A stretch of DNA of 64,000 bases from Glaciecola sp047250385 (GTDB lineage Bacteria; Pseudomonadota; Gammaproteobacteria; Enterobacterales; Alteromonadaceae). Both the position numbers and the translations under genes were made by a program. Below are positions 61,217 to 64,000 of this stretch, piece by piece. The notes under the pieces are model-generated. The model saw only the letters and a program-made list of their open reading frames with translations. It ran no database searches and was not told where the DNA came from. Numbering within the stretch: the stretch's first letter is position 1; every line of letters begins with the position of its first letter. The DNA lies in contig NZ_JBLBVM010000056.1 of NCBI RefSeq assembly GCF_047250385.1, forward strand, positions 1 to 64,000, in the 5' to 3' direction.

Positions 61217-62293
61217 CATCACTTCTGTTATCTCAGCTTCGTTTATAATTGGAGTTGACCAAGCTTTTATAACGGCTTTCACTAAGGTGGCAAGTGGAAT
61301 AGCAAAAAACACGCCCCAAAAACCCCACATGCCACCAAATACTAGCACTGCGATGATGATATACAATGGGTGCAGGCTTACCGCTTCAGAAAATAACACA
61401 GGCACAATTAAATTACCGTCCAAGGCCTGAATGATTGCATATACCAGCATCAGATACCAAAACTCCGGCGTCACACCAAACTGAAATAAAGCAACTATAG
61501 CAACGGGAATCGTAACAACAGCAGCGCCTATGTATGGTATGAGTACTGAAAAACCGACCAAGACACCAAGAAGTAAAGAGTAACGTAAGTCCATAAAAGT
61601 AAATGCAGCAGAAGTTACGCCCCCTACAATTAAGATCTCAACCACCTTCCCACGTATGTAGTTTGCGATTTGCTGGTTCATCTCTTCGCCAACTTGGGTA
61701 ATTAATCTGCGTTCATTGGGTAAGATCCTAGAAATGCCTTCTATGAATAATTGCTTGTCTTTCAGCATGAAGAACACCATCAAAGGTACTAAAATCATAT
61801 AAATTAGTAATGCAGCAACGTTGAAGAGCGAACTAACTGATAAACTAATCACTTGTTGACCAATACCTACCAACTTCTGGTTCATACTGGCCATTGTGTT
61901 TTTAATATAATCAACTTCAATGACATCTGGGTATTTAGTTGGCAGACTGGCAAGCCACTTTTGAGCAGAGTCCCAGATAAGCGGTAGCTCTTGAACCAAA
62001 TTAACACTTTGTTTGCTAATAATTGGAACGAGCCCGACTAGCAAGGAAATACTAACCAGAATAAAAATGACCAAGGTTATAGATGTCGCTAATGTTCTGT
62101 TTAAACCTCGTTTGTGTAAATGAGTGACGGGCCAGTCCAATAAATAGGCAATGACAGCCGCAACGATTACCGGCATTAAGATACCACCCCATATTAACAA
62201 GATGACTGTACTGACGATAATTAACATCAATAACATCATTGCATTAGGGTCTGAGAACTTGCGCTTGTACCAACGATCAAAAACGCCAAACAT
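61211..62293 (-). CDS. perM: AI-2E-family transporter, PerM-like
   Basis: This is a polytopic inner-membrane protein of the PerM/AI-2 exporter superfamily, with about eight helices over 360 residues. Family markers are PVIVAAVIAYLLDWPV near the start and LVGFSVLIPYIGAAVVTIPV in the second half. The transported substrate of PerM-type members is not settled; some act in autoinducer export or Na+/H+ exchange. It is divergent from bepA and convergent with bcp, an arrangement seen in many relatives. Confidence 0.88.
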   Translation of the reverse strand: MFGVFDRWYKRKFSDPNAMMLLMLIIVSTVILLIWGGILMPVIVAAVIAYLLDWPVTHLHKRGLNRTLATSITLVIFILVSISLLVGLVPIISKQSVNLVQELPLIWDSAQKWLASLPTKYPDVIEVDYIKNTMASMNQKLVGIGQQVISLSVSSLFNVAALLIYMILVPLMVFFMLKDKQLFIEGISRILPNERRLITQVGEEMNQQIANYIRGKVVEILIVGGVTSAAFTFMDLRYSLLLGVLVGFSVLIPYIGAAVVTIPVAIVALFQFGVTPEFWYLMLVYAIIQALDGNLIVPVLFSEAVSLHPLYIIIAVLVFGGMWGFWGVFFAIPLATLVKAVIKAWSTPIINEAEITEVME

Positions 62294-62517
62294 ACTCGGT
62301 ATTTATCCTTATTTTGATTTGTTGCTCGAATGCAATTATGGTAAACCTAGTTTGTATTTAAAACCAGTCAATGTGAAACTATCTTGTGCTATATAGGTCT
62401 ATGTATCGTATACATTGTGAATCCGCATTAAAAAATCGGTCTAGGAATTATCTTAGAAACAAAATTAGACAAAAAGCCACGCTATATCAGCGAAGTTAAG
62501 GACAATTAAAACGACAC

Positions 62518-63978
62518 ATGAGTATGAATTTAACCAAGAAAGTATTTATTGCCTTCACTTGCTTTCTTTTACCCATTATAGGCAATACTCAATCTATTGA
62601 TAGCAACAAGAATCAGTTACCCGAAATTGGCGTTGTTGCGTCAGATACACTCACGATAGATAAAGAGCTTGTTGTTGGTAAAGCAATCATGCGCCAACTT
62701 AGAGGTCAAGCACCCATCATTCATGATCCTGTTATCAATGAATACATTCAGGATCTTGGCAATAAACTAGTGATTCAAGCGGATAACGCTAAGTTTCCAT
62801 TTTCATTTTTCATGATCAACAACTCTTCGATAAATGCCTTCGCATTTTTTGGCGGCCATGTTGGTATTCATTCAGGCTTAATTACTCAAGCAGACTCTGA
62901 GAGTGAACTCGCGTCAGTGTTTGCACATGAAGTTGCTCACGTTACTCAACGTCATCTTGCACGTGCAAGTCAAGCTCAAAAAAGAAGCGCCCCATTGCAA
63001 ATCGCAACTCTAATTGGTGGCATCTTACTGGCAATGGCAGATCCAGAAGCGGGAATCGCTACCATCAGTGCGAGTAATGCAGGCTCAGCACAAAGCCGCA
63101 TTAACTACACAAGAAATATGGAGCAAGAAGCTGACAACATTGGCATTGCGATGCTAGCACGAGCAGGTTTTGACCCAGCAGGCGCACCCGCGTTCTTTTC
63201 CAAATTAGCTCAACAAGCGAGAGGACAGAGCAACCAACTTGAGTTCTTGCGCACTCACCCTATTCCTGAAAACAGAATTTCTGAGACTCGAGCAAGAGCA
63301 TCAACTTACGGTGTTAGAACAGTCCCTGCTAGTCTAAATTTCCATTTGGTAAAATCGAGAATCATTGCAAGACATGAAGGCAATCCACTGCGAAATATCA
63401 ATTACTTTGGTTATCAGGTTCAAGAGAAGAAGTATGTTTTTAAAGAAGCTGCATTGTATGGCTTGGCCTTATCTTATTTCTCAAGTGAACAATACGCTTC
63501 AGCGTCTCAAATCCTCTCTGACCTATTACGCGATGACCCGGAAAACCTATTCTACCTCGACGCTATGACTGATGTGTTGATTGCCCAACAAAATCCAAAG
63601 GCGGCAATAGAGTTACTCACACCATTATGGCGCTTCAAGCCCAAGAACAAAGTACTTGCATTGAACTTAGCGAACGCAATGATCAAAGCGCAGCAATACC
63701 CTGAAGCTATTCAAATATTGCGAGACGTTTTATTAGTCGATCCGGAACATCTTTTGTCCTATTCACTGCTAGTAGAAGCTTACACGGCAACGGGACAAAA
63801 AAGGCAAATGTATAAAGCAAGTGCAGAACGATATGGATTGCTGCTTGCCTACCCTAAAGCGATTGATGAATTACAATTTGCCTACAATGAGACAGGTTTA
63901 GACTATTTAGAGAAACAGAGGATCAAGGCGAGAATTGAACAGTTTAGAAATGAAATGGCAACCCTAGAACGACTTTGA
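62518..63978 (+). CDS. bepA: Periplasmic M48 metalloprotease/chaperone BepA
   Basis: BepA (YfgC) assists assembly of, or degrades, the LptD outer-membrane protein. The protein has a signal peptide (about residues 1-25), an M48 zinc protease domain with HEVAH (in VFAHEVAHVTQRHL) and the third ligand in NMEQEADNIG, and a C-terminal TPR region (about 310-480). At 486 residues it is the expected length. It starts 224 bases from the divergent perM. The remaining 22 bases of the window hold no feature. Confidence 0.95.
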   Translation: MSMNLTKKVFIAFTCFLLPIIGNTQSIDSNKNQLPEIGVVASDTLTIDKELVVGKAIMRQLRGQAPIIHDPVINEYIQDLGNKLVIQADNAKFPFSFFMINNSSINAFAFFGGHVGIHSGLITQADSESELASVFAHEVAHVTQRHLARASQAQKRSAPLQIATLIGGILLAMADPEAGIATISASNAGSAQSRINYTRNMEQEADNIGIAMLARAGFDPAGAPAFFSKLAQQARGQSNQLEFLRTHPIPENRISETRARASTYGVRTVPASLNFHLVKSRIIARHEGNPLRNINYFGYQVQEKKYVFKEAALYGLALSYFSSEQYASASQILSDLLRDDPENLFYLDAMTDVLIAQQNPKAAIELLTPLWRFKPKNKVLALNLANAMIKAQQYPEAIQILRDVLLVDPEHLLSYSLLVEAYTATGQKRQMYKASAERYGLLLAYPKAIDELQFAYNETGLDYLEKQRIKARIEQFRNEMATLERL

Positions 63979-64000
63979 TTTAAAAAATCGTTCTAGCACT

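Overview
The window is about 40% G+C chromosomal DNA from a gammaproteobacterium, most likely a marine member of the Alteromonadales (Colwelliaceae or a relative). I infer this from gene content and order: ccoNOQP-HIS followed by fnr and uspE, bfr pairs, alanine dehydrogenase beside lrp, and the blocks uvrY-uvrC-pgsA-tRNA(Gly,Cys,Leu), yccA/tusDCBE, ftsK-lolA-rarA-crcB-serS, gyrA-serC-aroA-cmk-rpsA-ihfB-lapAB-pyrF, ubiG-nrdAB-yfaE and dapA-bamC-purC. The genus cannot be fixed from this sequence alone.

Region 1 (1-4888) is accessory. The right end of an IS3-family insertion sequence (transposase tail plus terminal inverted repeat, 1-141) sits directly inside the 5' part of a Tn7-like/TniA-type DDE transposase gene. 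That gene is followed by an AAA+ ATPase gene (TnsC/TniB) and a zinc-finger TniQ/TnsD gene. About 650 bp of A+T-rich sequence without genes separates this module from the core chromosome.

Region 2 (4889-10967) carries stress, signalling and iron genes: dps, a membrane GGDEF protein, an alpha/beta hydrolase, a CPA2 cation/proton antiporter, and two adjacent bacterioferritin genes whose haem-binding and ferroxidase residues are split between the two subunits. A small exported protein of unknown function lies between these and the oxidase operon.

Region 3 (11000-20160) is a micro-aerobic respiration module. It holds the cbb3 oxidase structural genes ccoNOQP behind an FNR-type box, then the maturation genes ccoH, ccoI, ccoS and a TauE/SafE-like membrane protein, then fnr and uspE. 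An FNR-like box just before fnr suggests autoregulation.

Region 4 (20465-36253 and ftsK to 38770) is core metabolism and information processing: ttcA, rssA-like, bax-like, lysE and sseA, four tRNAs, pgsA/uvrC/uvrY, yccA, the tusDCBE sulfur relay, serS, crcB, rarA, lolA and ftsK. Several of these serve tRNA thiolation (ttcA, tusDCBE).

Region 5 (38881-63978) contains lrp/ald, pyrF, lapBA, ihfB, rpsA, cmk, aroA, serC, gyrA, ubiG, nrdAB-yfaE, dsbC, purC, bamC, dapA, gcvR, bcp, perM and bepA. Most have conserved neighbours and clear hairpin terminators. No CRISPR array, rRNA, prophage or complete defence system was seen.
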